DNA of 64,000 nt. Source: JACOMS01 sp964352785. Its GTDB lineage: Bacteria; Pseudomonadota; Alphaproteobacteria; Caulobacterales; Maricaulaceae. The notes below the pieces were generated by a model. The model was not told the DNA's origin, ran no database searches, and was given only the letters and a program-made list of their open reading frames with translations. Numbering within the stretch: position 1 is the stretch's first letter; every line of letters starts with the position of its first letter. This document shows positions 49,944 to 59,983 of the stretch, in pieces. Made by a program: the position numbers and the translations under genes. The stretch is taken from contig CAYGTI010000015.1 of assembly GCA_964352785.1 (NCBI GenBank), forward strand, positions 15,139-79,138, read 5' to 3'.

Positions 49944-50930
49944 TCAACTTTCCCCGAATATAACAGACCGAATATAGTCATCATACCATGTTGGCCCTCT
50001 CAGGCTTTGAAAAAAGCCGTTATGCCCACCATGATCCAGCATAATTGATTGCACGGACGGGCTTAAAGATAAAGTCAGCATGTCCTCAGCCGGTATAACA
50101 GGATCATCCTTGGCCATGATCAGCGTTGTAGGCGTGTCGCACGCGGCCAGATCATCTTCCCCGACTTTATAAGCATCAAAATAAGCCTTAAGATCATCAA
50201 ACTCTGTATAGAGTGGTAAAAACACCTCCGTGATTCCCATAACCGTATCAATCTGAAGAAGATCATCAAAATTATAGATATCTGGAAACGCGGCTTGCTT
50301 TTTACGAAGGGATGTTGACCATTTTTTATAAAAATACTTTTTTATCAACCGATTTTCATCGACTTTTGGACTGGCTCTGTAAGGGTCAATCACCGGGCTG
50401 ATCGCGAAAATATGTGCAAGGTTTGTCATTTTGCGCGGCCCCATCTCTCGCGCTATACGAAGCGCAAAATTACCGCCAAGCGAAAATCCGACCAAATAGA
50501 CGGGCGCGCCTTTCGACATATGAGCGGACAATTCAACAGCTTCGACGATCTCGTTAAGCCTCGCCGAATGAAAGGGCGCTTCGTTTAAATGATGTGTATC
50601 GCCATGATCGCGAAAGTTAAGCCTGAATATCGAACAGCCTTGATCATAGAGCCTTCGCGCACATGACATGACATATGTGGAATTTTCGCTCCCCTCCCAG
50701 CCATGAAGAAAAATGACCAAAGCTTTGTTTTGACTATGCTTTGTGTATGATCCCATAAGCTTGGCAGCGTCGCTAGTCTCTAATATGTGCTCATCCGCCA
50801 TCATCTCCATATTGTGCTCACCTCTTTTTCGAAATTTAAAGCTCGCTAAGGCTGTTTGCACCAAAGCAGGCTTGAGCCAAAAAGGGGGTTTAAAGGGACG
50901 AAGAGCCGGATTAGAGTTCATTTCTGTCAT
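49944..50930 (-). CDS. Alpha/beta hydrolase of the YheT/ABHD1-3 group
   Basis: 328 residues from the ATG at 50930 behind AGGAGG. Oxyanion-region FLHGWEGSENSTYVMS, nucleophile elbow GFSLGGNFALRIA (Ser), acid near AKDDPVIPAED and the His in DHGGHNGFFQ form the catalytic triad. FKPPFWLKPALVQTALAS near the N-terminus is the conserved YheT start. Likely a carboxylesterase; substrate unknown. Pairs with DUF1499 downstream. Confidence 0.9.
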   Translation of the reverse strand: MTEMNSNPALRPFKPPFWLKPALVQTALASFKFRKRGEHNMEMMADEHILETSDAAKLMGSYTKHSQNKALVIFLHGWEGSENSTYVMSCARRLYDQGCSIFRLNFRDHGDTHHLNEAPFHSARLNEIVEAVELSAHMSKGAPVYLVGFSLGGNFALRIAREMGPRKMTNLAHIFAISPVIDPYRASPKVDENRLIKKYFYKKWSTSLRKKQAAFPDIYNFDDLLQIDTVMGITEVFLPLYTEFDDLKAYFDAYKVGEDDLAACDTPTTLIMAKDDPVIPAEDMLTLSLSPSVQSIMLDHGGHNGFFQSLRGPTWYDDYIRSVIFGES

Positions 50931-51092
50931 GGGCCTCCTATTAAGAGGAAAATTTTGGCTGATCAATCATGCATATTTGACGATCTTGTTTACATTTTTG
51001 ACAGTTGCATTTGAATGCATCCATTTTAGAGTGAAACCCGTAATAGGAGTCATCTATTTTGATAGATCCTAAACTAGAGAAATAGCCATCCC

Positions 51093-52169
51093 ATGAAAAT
51101 CAATCGTTCCATAGTTATCGCTCTGTCGGCCATTATACTCATTGGTCTCTGGTTTCTTATGAATGCGGGTGGACATCAGGAAGTAAAATCAACGATCAAA
51201 ACGCCGGTTGAAGCCGATCAGACAATAACGGTGATTACGAAACCCATATCCGCAAGCGAGCACCAAGTCACATACACTCTCTATGGCCGCACCGAAGCTA
51301 ACCGCGAAGTGTCTATCAAAGCGGAAACCGCGGGTCTTATTGTCTCCACCCCGATCACCGAAGGACGCCGTGTCTCCAAGGGTACCATCATTTGCCGTCA
51401 GGATGTAGATGCCCGGCAAGCGGTTCTTGATCAAGCCAATGCCGGTCTGCGCACACGTGAGTTAGAATATAAGGCCGCAATAACTCTCGTCGAAAAAGGA
51501 TACCGGTCCGAAACACAAGCCGCGACAGCGCTCGCCGCGCTGGACGGTGCCAGAGCGTCGGTCAAACAAGCCGCCATTGAGTTGGATAATATAAATATGC
51601 GCGCACCGTTTAGCGGTATATTCGAACAGCAAATTGCGGAAACCGGTGACTATCTCGGCCCGGGCCAGCCCTGCGGTTTATTGATGGAGCTTGATCCCCT
51701 TGTCATTGTGAGCGAGCTGACCGAGTCCCAAATCAAAGATATTCAAGTCGGCCAGACGGCTGACATTCAACTGGCCACAGGCGAAATCATGTCGGGTAAA
51801 GTCCGCTTTATCGAGGCGCGCTCTGATCCGTCTACCCGCACATTTCGCGCCGAGATCGCTGTTCCTAACAAAGATTTCGCGCTTAAGGCCGGCGTAACTG
51901 CAACCGTGCGTTTTCGAGCCGGAACAACCCAAGCGCAACATATTCCGTCCCAGATATTAGGACTTAATGATCAAGGCATACTCGGCGCAAGATATTTGGA
52001 CCGCAACAATGTCGTCCGTTTTGCAGCCGTCAAAACCATAGATGAAGACGAAAAAGGTATTTGGGTGACGGGATTACCAGAAGAGACCCGGATCATTGTC
52101 AAAGGACATGAATATGTCGCTGTAGGCTCATCCGTTGAATCGACGTCTACATCAGGGTCTACAAACTGA
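51093..52169 (+). CDS. RND efflux periplasmic adaptor
   Basis: 358 residues. N-terminal membrane anchor (IVIALSAIILIGLWFLMNAG, about 7-26), then biotinyl-lipoyl halves (IKAETAGLIVSTPITEGRRV and NMRAPFSGIFEQQIAETGDY) around a short alpha-hairpin (~115-165) and a beta-barrel (VIVSELTESQIKDIQVGQ). It links an inner-membrane RND pump to an outer-membrane channel. The hairpin is short, as in MexH-type adaptors. Stop shares TGATG with the pump gene. No TolC-like gene is in the window. Confidence 0.93.
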   Translation: MKINRSIVIALSAIILIGLWFLMNAGGHQEVKSTIKTPVEADQTITVITKPISASEHQVTYTLYGRTEANREVSIKAETAGLIVSTPITEGRRVSKGTIICRQDVDARQAVLDQANAGLRTRELEYKAAITLVEKGYRSETQAATALAALDGARASVKQAAIELDNINMRAPFSGIFEQQIAETGDYLGPGQPCGLLMELDPLVIVSELTESQIKDIQVGQTADIQLATGEIMSGKVRFIEARSDPSTRTFRAEIAVPNKDFALKAGVTATVRFRAGTTQAQHIPSQILGLNDQGILGARYLDRNNVVRFAAVKTIDEDEKGIWVTGLPEETRIIVKGHEYVAVGSSVESTSTSGSTN

Positions 52170-55100
52170 TGACCGGCATCGTCAAATTTGCGATCAACAA
52201 TTGGCGCATGACCATGGGCATCATGTTCTTTGCCGTCATCGGCGGCCTGATCGCTATTAAGCAACTCCCCCTCGATGCAGAACCGGATGTGCCGGTGCCA
52301 TTTGTCAATGTGCGGGTCGTTCTGCCGGGTGTCTCGCCTGAGGACTCGCAACGCCTTTTGGTGCGCCCGCTCGAAGCTGAAATAAAATCGATTGAGGGCC
52401 TCAAACGCATGGATGGCGTTGCTGCCAATTCCGTCGGCTATATTATCGCCGAGTATAATTTTCCTTTCGACAAAGAACAGGCATTGCTCGATATGAACGA
52501 AGCCGTTGACCGTGCACGTTCAGAGTTCCCCCAAGAGGCGCGCGAGCCAATTGTCGAAGAAATCAGCACCTCCAAATTACCGATTATCGTGGTCAACCTC
52601 TATGGCAATGCACCCGAGCGCGAGCTTCAACGCCTTGCCAAGGAATTGCAGCGACGCCTGGAAGGTCTCCCGTCTGTGCTTTCAGCCAATATATCCGGCG
52701 AGCGGGTCGACGTTCTCGAAGCGGTACTTGATCCGGCTCTACTCGCGAGTACGGGAATTACCTTTGACGAGATCGCAGCGGCCATAGGGCGTAATAACAG
52801 CCTGATCACGGCGGGCGCACTTGAAACTGACAATGGGCGGTTTGGCGTTAAATTGCCGGGATTGATTGAAAACCCTCAAGATCTCGAAGAGTTGGTGGTC
52901 CGCCGCAATAACAATGGCAGCATCATTCGAATCAAAGACATTTCAGAAGTCCACAAGAGCTACAAAGACATCACTTCTTTTGCACGTTTTAACGGAAATA
53001 CATCCGTATCCGTCGAAGTTTCTAAACGTCAGGGAGAAAATATTATCGAGACAATTGAACAAATTCGTGGCCTCGTGGACGAGGTCAAAGCACAACCCGA
53101 TTGGCCCCAGACCATCAATTTGAGTTACAGTCAGGACCGCTCACGCGATATTCTTGATATGGTCACATCACTGTTTTCATCAATTGTGAATGCTGTCATT
53201 TTGGTCTTTATTGTATGTATAGCAGCGCTCGGTTTGCGTTCGGCGATTTTTGTCGGCTGGGCCGTTCCGGCCAGTTTCCTGATGGCGCTGTTTATGTTCC
53301 TCGTTCAGGGACAGACCATCAACATGATGATCATGTTCGGCCTTATCCTTTCTGTCGGTGTTTTGGTCGACAGCGCGATTGTGATTGTTGAGTTCGCTGA
53401 CCGTAAACTGGCAGAAGGACTTGATCGCCGGGAAGCCTTTCTATCTGCAGGTGAGCGCATGTTCTGGCCGATCATATCGTCAACGGCGACCACCCTCGCG
53501 GCCTTTATTCCTCTTCTATTTTGGGACTCGATTACCGGTAAGTTTATGTCTTACTTCCCAATTACAATGATCTATGTCCTGACAGCCTCATTGCTTATGG
53601 CGCTTATCTTCTTGCCAACACTGGGCACGCTCATTGGCCCGCGCAAAATCACAAAACCAACGGAAAACCTTAAAGCCCTCTCCGGCAAGGACGGAGACCC
53701 GCTTCAAACCAAGGGGTTGATGGGCCTTTATGTACGAACCATCAACCGGCTCATTCGCTATCCCGGATTAGTCCTGCTTGCGACGGGTATCCTGGCGTTT
53801 CTGATTATCAAAGGGTTCAGCGCAAGTATGTCCGGGCCAAATCCAAAGCCCGTTGAATTTTTTACGGATTCTGTTGGCGATCAAATATATGTGCTGGCGC
53901 GCTCACGCGGCAACAGCACGGCCCGCGCAGATTTAGACATAGCTTTGGAAATTGAAAGCCGCATAAAAGACATTGAAGGCATTCAGTCAATTTACACGGT
54001 CACTGGTTCTGCGGCGGGTGGCTCCGGCGGCGCGGCACTCAACGGGCTGAGCAATGTCCCTTCGGATACGGTCGCGAAAATCTATACAGAACTCCTTCCC
54101 TTTGCCGATAGACCGTCCAGCGATATCATTTTGGAAAATATCAGAACATCCATAAAAGGCATTCCGGGAATTCTGACCGAAGTCACAGCGGTTTCGATGG
54201 GCCCCCCTGTCGGGAAAGACATCGAAGTCCAAGTCACATCGGATAATGACGTCTCCTTACGCAAGGCCGCGCTGGCTGTGCGGCAAAAGTTTGAAAAAAT
54301 GGAAGGCCTGTTTGAAATCGAAGACACCTTGCCACTACCCGGTATTGAGTGGGAAATTCAAGTCGATCAGGCCGAGGCGGGGCGGATGGGGCTTGATGTA
54401 TCCAAAATCGGCGCGGCAGTACAGCTTGTCACAGAAGGTACGCTGGTGACTCAATATCGTCCGCTGGATAATGACGAGGAAGTTGATATCCGTGTCCGCT
54501 ACCCGCAATCCAGCCGTGATTTAAACGAGCTTCAAAACCTTCGCATTCAAACGCCGCAAGGGGCGCTGCCTTTGTCGTCGGTTGTGCAGATCATACCCAA
54601 AATAAAACAAGACAAAATTGAGCGCCGGGATCAAAGTTTGGTTTATGTGGTCAAAGCCAATGCCCGCGAAGGGTTTGCAATCAACCAGCAGGTCACGGAT
54701 ATAAAGACATGGCTGGAGTCCGGAGACGCTTTACCCGTAGACGTCAATTATAAATTCCTTGGGCAAGACGAAGAGAACGCTGAAGCCGCGAAGTTTTTTG
54801 AAGCCGCCGGGGTTGCCATTTTATTCATGATGGCGATCATTTTACTATTGCAGTTCAATAGCTTCTATCACGTTTTTCTGACCCTCACGGCGGTTATACT
54901 GTCAATATTCGGCGTTCTGCTGGGCCTGACCTTCTATCACTATATCAGCATCATCCTATGCGGGACGGGTGTTATTGCGCTCGCGGGGATCGTGGTGAAC
55001 AATAATATTGTCTTGATTGACGCTTACCAAGCGCTGCTCAGAAACGGGTATGAACCTGTTGAGGCGGCGATGTGGACAGCGGCGCAGCGGGTGCGGCCTG

Positions 55101-55378
55101 TGTTCTTGACAACCCTAACAACGGTTGCGGGTTTAATGCCGCTGGCGCTGGGGTGGCAAGCGGATATATTTTCAGGCACATTTTCAACCGCCGGAACATC
55201 AACCTCTCCGATTTGGGCCCCGATTTCATATGTGATTATTTGCGGCTTGGCCTTCTCGACAGGCTTAACACTCATTTTAACACCCGTTTTGCTGGCGGCG
55301 CCAACGATCTGGAAACGAAAAATAATAGCCCTGTATATGAGAGTCAGGCCTGCGCCTGTGCATCAACCGGCGGAATAA
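52169..55378 (+). CDS. RND-family efflux permease (AcrB-like)
   Basis: 1069 residues, typical for HAE1/AcrB proton-driven pumps. N-terminal segment MTGIVKFAINNWRMTMG, porter-domain PLDAEPDVPVPFVNVRVVLP and GVSPEDSQRLLVRPLEAEIK, then membrane segments 2-6 with GLILSVGVLVDSAIVIVEFA (the proton-relay Asp pair region) and TTLAAFIPLLFWDSITGKFM. The second half repeats the fold: VVNNNIVLIDAYQALLR and TTLTTVAGLMPLALG. Cargo unknown. It overlaps the adaptor gene by one base; convergent with the next gene. Confidence 0.95.
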   Translation: MTGIVKFAINNWRMTMGIMFFAVIGGLIAIKQLPLDAEPDVPVPFVNVRVVLPGVSPEDSQRLLVRPLEAEIKSIEGLKRMDGVAANSVGYIIAEYNFPFDKEQALLDMNEAVDRARSEFPQEAREPIVEEISTSKLPIIVVNLYGNAPERELQRLAKELQRRLEGLPSVLSANISGERVDVLEAVLDPALLASTGITFDEIAAAIGRNNSLITAGALETDNGRFGVKLPGLIENPQDLEELVVRRNNNGSIIRIKDISEVHKSYKDITSFARFNGNTSVSVEVSKRQGENIIETIEQIRGLVDEVKAQPDWPQTINLSYSQDRSRDILDMVTSLFSSIVNAVILVFIVCIAALGLRSAIFVGWAVPASFLMALFMFLVQGQTINMMIMFGLILSVGVLVDSAIVIVEFADRKLAEGLDRREAFLSAGERMFWPIISSTATTLAAFIPLLFWDSITGKFMSYFPITMIYVLTASLLMALIFLPTLGTLIGPRKITKPTENLKALSGKDGDPLQTKGLMGLYVRTINRLIRYPGLVLLATGILAFLIIKGFSASMSGPNPKPVEFFTDSVGDQIYVLARSRGNSTARADLDIALEIESRIKDIEGIQSIYTVTGSAAGGSGGAALNGLSNVPSDTVAKIYTELLPFADRPSSDIILENIRTSIKGIPGILTEVTAVSMGPPVGKDIEVQVTSDNDVSLRKAALAVRQKFEKMEGLFEIEDTLPLPGIEWEIQVDQAEAGRMGLDVSKIGAAVQLVTEGTLVTQYRPLDNDEEVDIRVRYPQSSRDLNELQNLRIQTPQGALPLSSVVQIIPKIKQDKIERRDQSLVYVVKANAREGFAINQQVTDIKTWLESGDALPVDVNYKFLGQDEENAEAAKFFEAAGVAILFMMAIILLLQFNSFYHVFLTLTAVILSIFGVLLGLTFYHYISIILCGTGVIALAGIVVNNNIVLIDAYQALLRNGYEPVEAAMWTAAQRVRPVFLTTLTTVAGLMPLALGWQADIFSGTFSTAGTSTSPIWAPISYVIICGLAFSTGLTLILTPVLLAAPTIWKRKIIALYMRVRPAPVHQPAE

Positions 55379-55380
55379 AG

Positions 55381-56346
55381 TCAGTTTGCCGATTTGCCCT
55401 CCGCTTTATCTTCGCGGGTAGGCTGCGGTGCAAAGACGGCTGTATATTGCCTCCCGCCGCCATATATGGCGCGGCTGACCTGCCATCTATAAGGCACATA
55501 ATTCACTCGCAAGGACGCTTCTGCGCCGCTATCGGGTGCCGGGTCTTTTCGTAAACGTTCAAAGGGCACAGCCACGACTGAAACAACGCCCGGCTCTGTT
55601 AACAGCTCTGCTTTGATTTCATAGCTGCCCATTGGCAGGGTTTCAGCCGCAATAAAGTACCAGCGGCCATTTTTCTCAACCGGCCGCTCCCCGACCAACA
55701 CATCATTGGCATAGATTCGTACCTGCCCGGAGACTTCAGACATGCCGGAAAAGATAACGCTGCCACTTTCATCATAATCAATTGAGCCCATCGACAACGG
55801 CCCCGCTGTGGGCAAGCCTTGAAACGGCGACTGCACAATTCGCGTTGGCCCGCCGGGCGCGGTGATCATAATAAGAGCCGGAGCTGGCGTTTCGACCGAA
55901 ACGCCGTCAGCATCAGTATCTGCCGTATGATAGGTTTTTGGTGCAGGTATGCGAATTAAGGTCTCATCGGAGCGTATTTTTGCACCGTTTTCAACGAATA
56001 CCAACAGATCAATAATCATCACCGGGTCATCTTCCACATTTAAAACTGTCGTCCAATTGCCGCTACTGTCAGCTTTTATTTGCCTAAAATTTTGTCCGTT
56101 ATTTTGCACAACAATCACAACGTCGGGCTCACTCTCACCGGACAAACGTAGCTGCCCGGCTTGTTCCGAGATTGACTGGAAAATCACAGGTGTCACGGTT
56201 TGATTAAAGTCCGGCGCAGACGTAATGGCGTCTGCGGTCGCATCAATGCGCCCGCCCTGCAGACTATGCGTCACTTGAACGGCGAGCAGTAACCCCAGAG
56301 CCAACACAAACCCTGTAATCAAAATAGGTAAAAGCCGTGATTTCAT
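55381..56346 (-). CDS. Ig-like domain membrane protein with a shortened LysM-like end
   Basis: 321 residues from ATG at 56346 (the frame opens at 56385). One membrane segment near the start (LLPILITGFVLALGLLLAV), then Ig-like beta domains (SEPDVVIVVQNNGQN, SEVSGQVRIYANDVLVGERP, GSYEIKAELLTEPGVVSVV). The end YRWQVSRAIYGGGRQYTAVF resembles the start of the LysM motif found at the end of related alphaproteobacterial proteins, but the usual second half (I.DPD.IYPGQ) is missing. Ends 2 bp from the convergent RND gene. Function unknown; perhaps cell-wall related. Confidence 0.75.
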   Translation of the reverse strand: MKSRLLPILITGFVLALGLLLAVQVTHSLQGGRIDATADAITSAPDFNQTVTPVIFQSISEQAGQLRLSGESEPDVVIVVQNNGQNFRQIKADSSGNWTTVLNVEDDPVMIIDLLVFVENGAKIRSDETLIRIPAPKTYHTADTDADGVSVETPAPALIMITAPGGPTRIVQSPFQGLPTAGPLSMGSIDYDESGSVIFSGMSEVSGQVRIYANDVLVGERPVEKNGRWYFIAAETLPMGSYEIKAELLTEPGVVSVVAVPFERLRKDPAPDSGAEASLRVNYVPYRWQVSRAIYGGGRQYTAVFAPQPTREDKAEGKSAN

Positions 56347-56440
56347 AGCCGCCGTCCAAAAATTATTATAACAAGATTGAAACACAGCCCGCCCCGACTC
56401 ACAAGGGTCAACTCACAAGGGCCGACTTCAAAGGCACATA

Positions 56441-57049
56441 ATGGACTCACAATACCCCGCAAACTCATCCATCTGCGTTTTTTGCGGCGCAAGCCCGGGC
56501 CGCGACCCTGCCTATATGGACATGGCCGCCGAACTCGGTAGAGCCATTGCTAGAAAACAATTGCGCCTCGTTTACGGCGGCGGCGGATGGGGATTAATGG
56601 GAGCAGCAGCGAATAGCGCTCATGATGCGGGCGGCGATGTACTCGGAGTTATCCCTGAATTTCTTGTCAGCCCGGAAAAAGCCTTAGCGCATATTACCCA
56701 TAATATTGTTCCCAATATGCACGAGCGAAAAATGCAAATGTACGAACAGTCTAACGCCTTTATAATCCTGCCCGGCGGCGTGGGGACACTTGAGGAAGCC
56801 GTCGAGATCATGAGCTGGATGCGCTTGCAACTTCACCAAAAACCCATCGTCTTTCTCGCGCCGGACGGTTATTGGAATCCGTTACTCACACTCTTGGAGC
56901 ATACGGTCGCAGCGCGCATGAGCCCGGATTGGCTTTTGGATGATATTCGGTTTCTTGATAATGTCAGCAGCGCTATTTCAGAAATTGAAAAAACCTGGGC
57001 GCTCCCGAAAAAAGCGCTCAAACCCGTGACGGCGATTTCCAACCTATAA
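56441..57049 (+). CDS. LOG-family protein (TIGR00730; nucleoside-5'-monophosphate phosphoribohydrolase)
   Basis: 202 residues. VFCGASPGRDPAYMDMAAEL, LVYGGGGWGLMGAAANSA and the hallmark LPGGVGTLEEAVEIMSW (PGGxGTxxE) identify a LOG-type enzyme that removes ribose 5-phosphate from nucleotides, originally known from cytokinin activation; MHERKMQMYEQSNAFI supplies the conserved Arg/Lys. The in vivo substrate in free-living bacteria is uncertain. Stands alone. Confidence 0.92.
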   Translation: MDSQYPANSSICVFCGASPGRDPAYMDMAAELGRAIARKQLRLVYGGGGWGLMGAAANSAHDAGGDVLGVIPEFLVSPEKALAHITHNIVPNMHERKMQMYEQSNAFIILPGGVGTLEEAVEIMSWMRLQLHQKPIVFLAPDGYWNPLLTLLEHTVAARMSPDWLLDDIRFLDNVSSAISEIEKTWALPKKALKPVTAISNL

Positions 57050-57065
57050 GTATGAACGCTGGCCC

Positions 57066-58124
57066 TTATTTATGCAGTTCAATGCCGCCGTAAATCCGCG
57101 TTTGCGCCATTTTATCTGCAATCTGATCCGCCGGGATGTTTTGCGCCTGCGAGGCTTTAAATATTTCGGCAAGCGTGAGCTTTAATCCCTCGAGCTTTGC
57201 GTCCACCCAATCAGGATTATAGGTTCCAGACAGTTCAGCAGCAACATTGATGATTCCACCGCCGTTTATGACGTAATCCGGACAATAGAGTATGCCGCGC
57301 TCCAGGAGTAATTGCCCCATGTCAGGCGTTGCGAGTTGATTGTTGGCTGCGCCGCCGACCACTTTTGCCTGTATATCATTGACAGTTGCTGCGTTTACCG
57401 CGCCGCCCAGCGCGCAAGGCGCGTAAATGTCAACATCCACGCTATGGATCGTCTCCGTCGAAACCTGTACCGCGCCAAATTCGGCTTTGGCTTTATCAAT
57501 GACTGTCTGGTTTATGTCGGCGACAATAAGCGACGCGCCTGCCCTATGCAGCCTCTGGCATAGGTTGTAACCGACATGCCCAAGGCCTTGAACCGCGACC
57601 CGCGCGCCGCTCAGGTCATTGCGCCCCAAAGCATGCTTAGCAGCGACATGAAGCCCGCGAAAAACACCATCCGCCGTCACAGGTGACGGATCACCCGAAG
57701 CGGCAGCACCTTCATTCAACCCCCCGACATAACGTGTCTGCTGTCGCACAATACGCATATCATCAGTGGACACTCCGACATCTTCCGCTGTGCAGTAAAC
57801 ACCGCCGAGCGTCTCGATGGCCCGTCCATAAGCCGCGAATAATGCTGCGCGATCAAAGCGGCTCGGAGGTCTTAGAATCACAGCCTTGCCGCCGCCAAAA
57901 GGAATATCCGCCATAGCGTTTTTATAACTCATCGCGCGGGATAGGCGCAGCGCGTCATCTGTGGCGGTAGCTGTATCAGGGTAAGCCCATAAACGGGTAC
58001 CCCCGGCCGCCGGACCCCGGCGCGTATTGTGTACAGCAATAATAACTTTTAAATCTGAAACGGGATCGCTGAAATAATGAACACCTTCATGATCATCAAA
58101 AGCGGCGGACTCAAACACACTCAT
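57066..58124 (-). CDS. Leucine dehydrogenase-type Glu/Leu/Phe/Val dehydrogenase
   Basis: 352 residues. Catalytic lysine region MSYKNAMADIPFGGGKAVIL, RGPAAGGTRLWAYPD, GVYCTAEDVGVSTDDM, the NAD-binding VAVQGLGHVGYNLCQRLHRA (GxGxxG) and YAPCALGGAVNAATV match leucine/phenylalanine dehydrogenases, shorter than glutamate dehydrogenases. Deaminates branched-chain amino acids to 2-oxo acids with NAD. Stands alone, 16 bp from the convergent LOG gene. Confidence 0.93.
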   Translation of the reverse strand: MSVFESAAFDDHEGVHYFSDPVSDLKVIIAVHNTRRGPAAGGTRLWAYPDTATATDDALRLSRAMSYKNAMADIPFGGGKAVILRPPSRFDRAALFAAYGRAIETLGGVYCTAEDVGVSTDDMRIVRQQTRYVGGLNEGAAASGDPSPVTADGVFRGLHVAAKHALGRNDLSGARVAVQGLGHVGYNLCQRLHRAGASLIVADINQTVIDKAKAEFGAVQVSTETIHSVDVDIYAPCALGGAVNAATVNDIQAKVVGGAANNQLATPDMGQLLLERGILYCPDYVINGGGIINVAAELSGTYNPDWVDAKLEGLKLTLAEIFKASQAQNIPADQIADKMAQTRIYGGIELHK

Positions 58125-58258
58125 GCGAAACTCCGAATAGTATTATGACCAATTAAGTCATAATTCGAGCATAAGCATGCCTAATTTCACGCTTGGGAGA
58201 AATATTCAACTCCGAAAAGGTATATTCACAGAAAATATAACGGCACCAAAGTAGCGCC

Positions 58259-59236
58259 CTATTCACACAGAGTTGATAATCCACTGGCAGCAAGCTTTAA
58301 CCCTGATAAAGCAAATGCAGCGCCCGTGCCGTCCCCGATCGCGATACCATAGTCCTGTAATGGCCTGAGCCCGAGACGGTCAAGTAATGCGCCGTGTGCC
58401 GGTTCTGCAGACTGATGCCCCGCCAAACAATGCGCCGTCGCTTTAGGATCAATTTTATGCAAAACAGCCGCGGCAGCGCAAACGATGAAACCATCCAAAA
58501 TTACAGGTATAGACTGGTGGCGGGCGGCGATAATAGCTCCCACAAGACCTGCAATATCACGGCCACCGAAGCACCGTAAGCACGTGAGGGGATCCGTGAG
58601 AATATCGCCGTGCATTGATGTTGCCAGTTCAACAGCTTCAATACGCCGCTCCGCAGACGCGTTCGTTGCACCTGCCCAATAATTAGACGCCCCGCCGTAA
58701 AGCCCTCTGGCAATAGCCGCTGCGGCTGTGGCAGAGCCGTACCCGGCATTCCCGAGCGCGATAATATCTGCCCCTTCAGCAACAACTTCCATACCAAAAG
58801 CCATTGCAGCAGCGCATTCTTTTTCTGTCAGTGTCTCTCCCAAGGTCATGTCCTGTACCGGATATTCCAGGCCCATCTCATAGACTTTAAACGCTGCGTT
58901 CATTCCGGCAGCCATCCCGCGCAAGCTAGCCTGACCTTTGGTGAGCCGATCCACACGTTCACGTGCGAGGGCAACAATGTTTTCTTGAGGCTCAATCTTG
59001 GCGACATCATGAGTCCCGGCGAAGACGGCAATGAGTGGCCTCTCAATTTTCGGATTTGATGTTCCTTGCCAACCTGCAAGCCAAGCAACACGATCCGACC
59101 AATGTCCCATAACCGGTTGCGGGCCGCGAAAAGCCGCAAACTTTTCACGTACAGCCGCAATCGCCGAGTCATCCGGATGCGGCATAGTGGCAACAAGGTG
59201 GCGCATATCGTCAAATGGACTGAAATTTTCGCTCAT
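58259..59236 (-). CDS. cobT: Nicotinate-nucleotide-dimethylbenzimidazole phosphoribosyltransferase
   Basis: 325 residues. Activates the lower ligand of cobalamin. PLIAVFAGTHDVAKIEP, YPVQDMTLGETLTEKECAAA, GNAGYGSATAAAAIARGLYG, CFGGRDIAGLVGAIIAARH and SAEPAHGALLDRLGLRPLQD are conserved blocks. The protein ends GLSTLCE, so the glutamate that acts as catalytic base in the family (about residue 317 in Salmonella) would be the last residue, with the usual short tail lost. No other cob gene is nearby, so it may serve assembly or salvage. Confidence 0.93.
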   Translation of the reverse strand: MSENFSPFDDMRHLVATMPHPDDSAIAAVREKFAAFRGPQPVMGHWSDRVAWLAGWQGTSNPKIERPLIAVFAGTHDVAKIEPQENIVALARERVDRLTKGQASLRGMAAGMNAAFKVYEMGLEYPVQDMTLGETLTEKECAAAMAFGMEVVAEGADIIALGNAGYGSATAAAAIARGLYGGASNYWAGATNASAERRIEAVELATSMHGDILTDPLTCLRCFGGRDIAGLVGAIIAARHQSIPVILDGFIVCAAAAVLHKIDPKATAHCLAGHQSAEPAHGALLDRLGLRPLQDYGIAIGDGTGAAFALSGLKLAASGLSTLCE

Positions 59237-59348
59237 AAAAAACCCTTTAAGGCTTTTTATCCATATTTTGTCGATTCGATAACCAATATGATGCGAAAAT
59301 CCGATATTTATTTACTTTCATTAACCCTTTAACCTTACACAAAATAAT

Positions 59349-59897
59349 ATGAGCGGAAATATTTTACGAGACACGGTTATAATTGGCGCACTTGCTGTCG
59401 GCACAGCCCTCGCTGCGTCCAACCGGGAGCAAATCTATGAAGCCATAGGGTTGCCACCTCCAAGCCAACCACAAAGCCAAGCTGCCGAAAAACCATTTAT
59501 AAAAGAGACTATAAAACCGCTATCCGGCGTGGCCGTATCCATACCGAAATCCAAAGCAGATGGGCAATTTTGGACCGATGCAAAGGTCAATAGCGGGCAT
59601 GTTAGATTTCTCGTTGATACGGGCGCAAGTTCCGTCGCCTTAACCCCTGAAGACGCGCGCCGCGCTGGAGTCCGTCTTGATACACTTGTGTTTGATGTTC
59701 CGATTTCCACAGCGGGCGGAGAAAATATCGCCGCCTATGTGAATTTAAAATCGATTTCCATCGGCGCGGTTTCTATTCGTAATGTGCGGGCGTTAGTTGT
59801 TCCGGAAGGGCTGAATACATCACTCTTGGGGATGACATTTTTGGGCGAATTACAAAAAGTCGAAGCCTCGCAAAACGCACTGATCTTACGCCTCTAG
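59349..59897 (+). CDS. TIGR02281-type retropepsin-like aspartic protease
   Basis: 182 residues. A weakly hydrophobic N-terminus (VIIGALAVGTALAAS) suggests membrane anchoring or export; a Pro/Gln-rich linker follows, then VRFLVDTGASSVALTPEDAR with the DTGA catalytic aspartate and the family's second block LLGMTFLGELQKVEAS. Clan AA, works as a dimer. Such proteins are frequent in alphaproteobacteria; role unknown. Divergent from cobT across 112 bp. Confidence 0.88.
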   Translation: MSGNILRDTVIIGALAVGTALAASNREQIYEAIGLPPPSQPQSQAAEKPFIKETIKPLSGVAVSIPKSKADGQFWTDAKVNSGHVRFLVDTGASSVALTPEDARRAGVRLDTLVFDVPISTAGGENIAAYVNLKSISIGAVSIRNVRALVVPEGLNTSLLGMTFLGELQKVEASQNALILRL

Positions 59898-59983
59898 TAC
59901 ATTCCGCGTTATATTGCGACCATCGAAACGTCAAAAACGGGCGAAAAAAGCTCAGTTTTGATCCCATTGCCACGCGGATTGCA

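Noticed and set aside
58125..59348. Cobalamin riboswitch near cobT
   Set aside because: No B12-box-like conserved sequence seen in the gaps around cobT.
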